DNA of 6,393 bases from Nitrosotalea sp. (GTDB lineage Archaea; Thermoproteota; Nitrososphaeria; Nitrososphaerales; Nitrosopumilaceae), in the NCBI GenBank assembly GCA_023252335.1, contig JAJPEA010000097.1:1-6393 (forward strand), written 5' to 3'. Below, piece by piece: positions 5,915 to 6,393 of the stretch. The position numbers and the translations under genes are program-made. The notes under the pieces were generated by a model. That model did not search any database. It had not been told where the DNA came from and saw only the letters and a program-made list of their open reading frames with translations. Positions within the stretch are counted from its first letter, which is position 1. Each line of letters begins with the position of its first letter.

Positions 5915-6393
5915 GTCTCTACCTCTTGGGCCCTCTCAATAATCAGGTCAACCATCTTCTGGTCTGCTCCAATGTGTTGTGTTATCAAGACTTGGTTCAA
6001 CTTGTGCTTCTCTAATGCCGGCTTTAAATCCGCATTGATATCTGTTTTTACGTGTGCGCCCTCGTGTAAAAAGTAAAAGACAACCACTAGAACCTCTGGG
6101 TCTCTTTTTTTGCATCTCTCTATTCCTTGCTCTATGTTAGGCTCTTCTATTTCAAGAAAGCAATAATCTACATTTCTATACGAGTGGGCAAGCTCGTCTA
6201 CTACGTATTTTATTGACATCTTTGCATTAGGGTCTTTACTTCCATGTCCTATCACCAAGACATCTATTTTTTTGTCTTGTAGCAAAACATTGCCCTTGTC
6301 AAGTGCTGACTTGATCCTGTTCTTGACTAGATTTACAAGTGTCATGTGCATGGACATGGGTTTTGTGACAAGAAATTTTACATTTGTTGTTGA
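5911..6393 (-). CDS. cbiX: Sirohydrochlorin cobaltochelatase CbiX, tandem-domain form (5' end outside window)
   Basis: The visible 160 codons end at 5911 and remain open to the window edge. CbiX inserts Co2+ into sirohydrochlorin, the first committed step of the cobalt-early cobalamin route. The complete domain begins near 6270 with DVLVIGHGSKDPNA, whose metal-binding His codon is at 6244-6246, and continues to FYFLHEGAHVKTDI, holding the second His pair typical of the family. Upstream, the segment VKFLVTKPMSMHM followed by TLVNLVKNRIKSAL resembles the end of a CbiX domain and aligns without gaps to the end of the downstream domain (NQVLITQHIGADQKMVDLII), sharing L, T, V, L and R at matching places. 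I therefore read it as the second half of a two-domain CbiX rather than a short single-domain protein starting at the ATG at 6357. Its stop overlaps the cbiC start by ATGA, so the two are co-translated. Confidence 0.88.
   Translation of the reverse strand, partial: STTNVKFLVTKPMSMHMTLVNLVKNRIKSALDKGNVLLQDKKIDVLVIGHGSKDPNAKMSIKYVVDELAHSYRNVDYCFLEIEEPNIEQGIERCKKRDPEVLVVVFYFLHEGAHVKTDINADLKPALEKHKLNQVLITQHIGADQKMVDLIIERAQEVET
5920..5926 (-). promoter_or_regulatory. cbiC: Ribosome-binding site for cbiC
   Basis: AGAGGTA on the minus strand lies about 6 bases before the cbiC ATG and inside the 3' end of cbiX. It partly matches the archaeal anti-Shine-Dalgarno complement and supports the overlapping start at 5914. 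Confidence 0.5.

Noticed and set aside
5304..6015. Open frames on the plus strand opposite cbiC and cbiX
   Set aside because: These are antisense to conserved catalytic motifs in the real genes and have no ribosome-binding or family evidence.

Overview
The window looks like a core chromosomal segment from an ammonia-oxidising archaeon (Thaumarchaeota/Nitrososphaerota, probably the Nitrosopumilus/Nitrosotenuis side). The main evidence is archaeal information-processing genes (aIF2-alpha, Nop10), an archaeal STT3/AglB-like protein end and a geranylgeranyl-reductase-family flavoprotein, beside early-cobalt-insertion cobalamin genes. The DNA is moderately AT-rich with tight spacing and 4-base gene overlaps. 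The lineage call is inferred from protein content and gene style; no rRNA is present. I see no mobile element, tRNA, CRISPR array or phage gene.

Layout. (1) 1-1050, plus strand: the C-terminal part of an STT3/AglB-type oligosaccharyltransferase joined through a Ser/Thr/Gln/Asn-rich linker to a complete cyclophilin-type peptidyl-prolyl isomerase; its true start lies left of the window. (2) 1059-2016, minus strand: translation initiation factor aIF2-alpha followed 4 bases later by the 51-residue Nop10 gene. (3) 2058-2588, minus strand: corrinoid adenosyltransferase CobO. (4) 2589-2687: a compact divergent promoter region. (5) 2688-5266, plus strand: a GGR-family FAD oxidoreductase overlapping cbiA (cobyrinate a,c-diamide synthase) by ATGA. 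(6) 5273-6393, minus strand: cbiX, entering from beyond the right edge, overlapping cbiC (cobalt-precorrin-8 methylmutase) by ATGA. No gene-free stretch exceeds 100 bases.

How the genes work together. CbiX inserts cobalt into sirohydrochlorin at the start of the corrin branch, CbiC makes cobyrinate from cobalt-precorrin-8, CbiA amidates the a and c side chains, and CobO adenosylates the reduced cobalt. The only gene in the group without an obvious cobalamin step is the GGR-like flavoprotein, which is translationally coupled to cbiA and divergent from cobO. The cob(II)yrinate reduction needed between CbiA and CobO has no other candidate in the window, so the flavoprotein is a reasonable, untested candidate.

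The points most worth following are the oligosaccharyltransferase-cyclophilin fusion, the coupled flavoprotein, and the tandem-domain CbiX cut by the window edge. Most of the rest appears to be ordinary conserved archaeal gene content, and I do not see a wholly new system.
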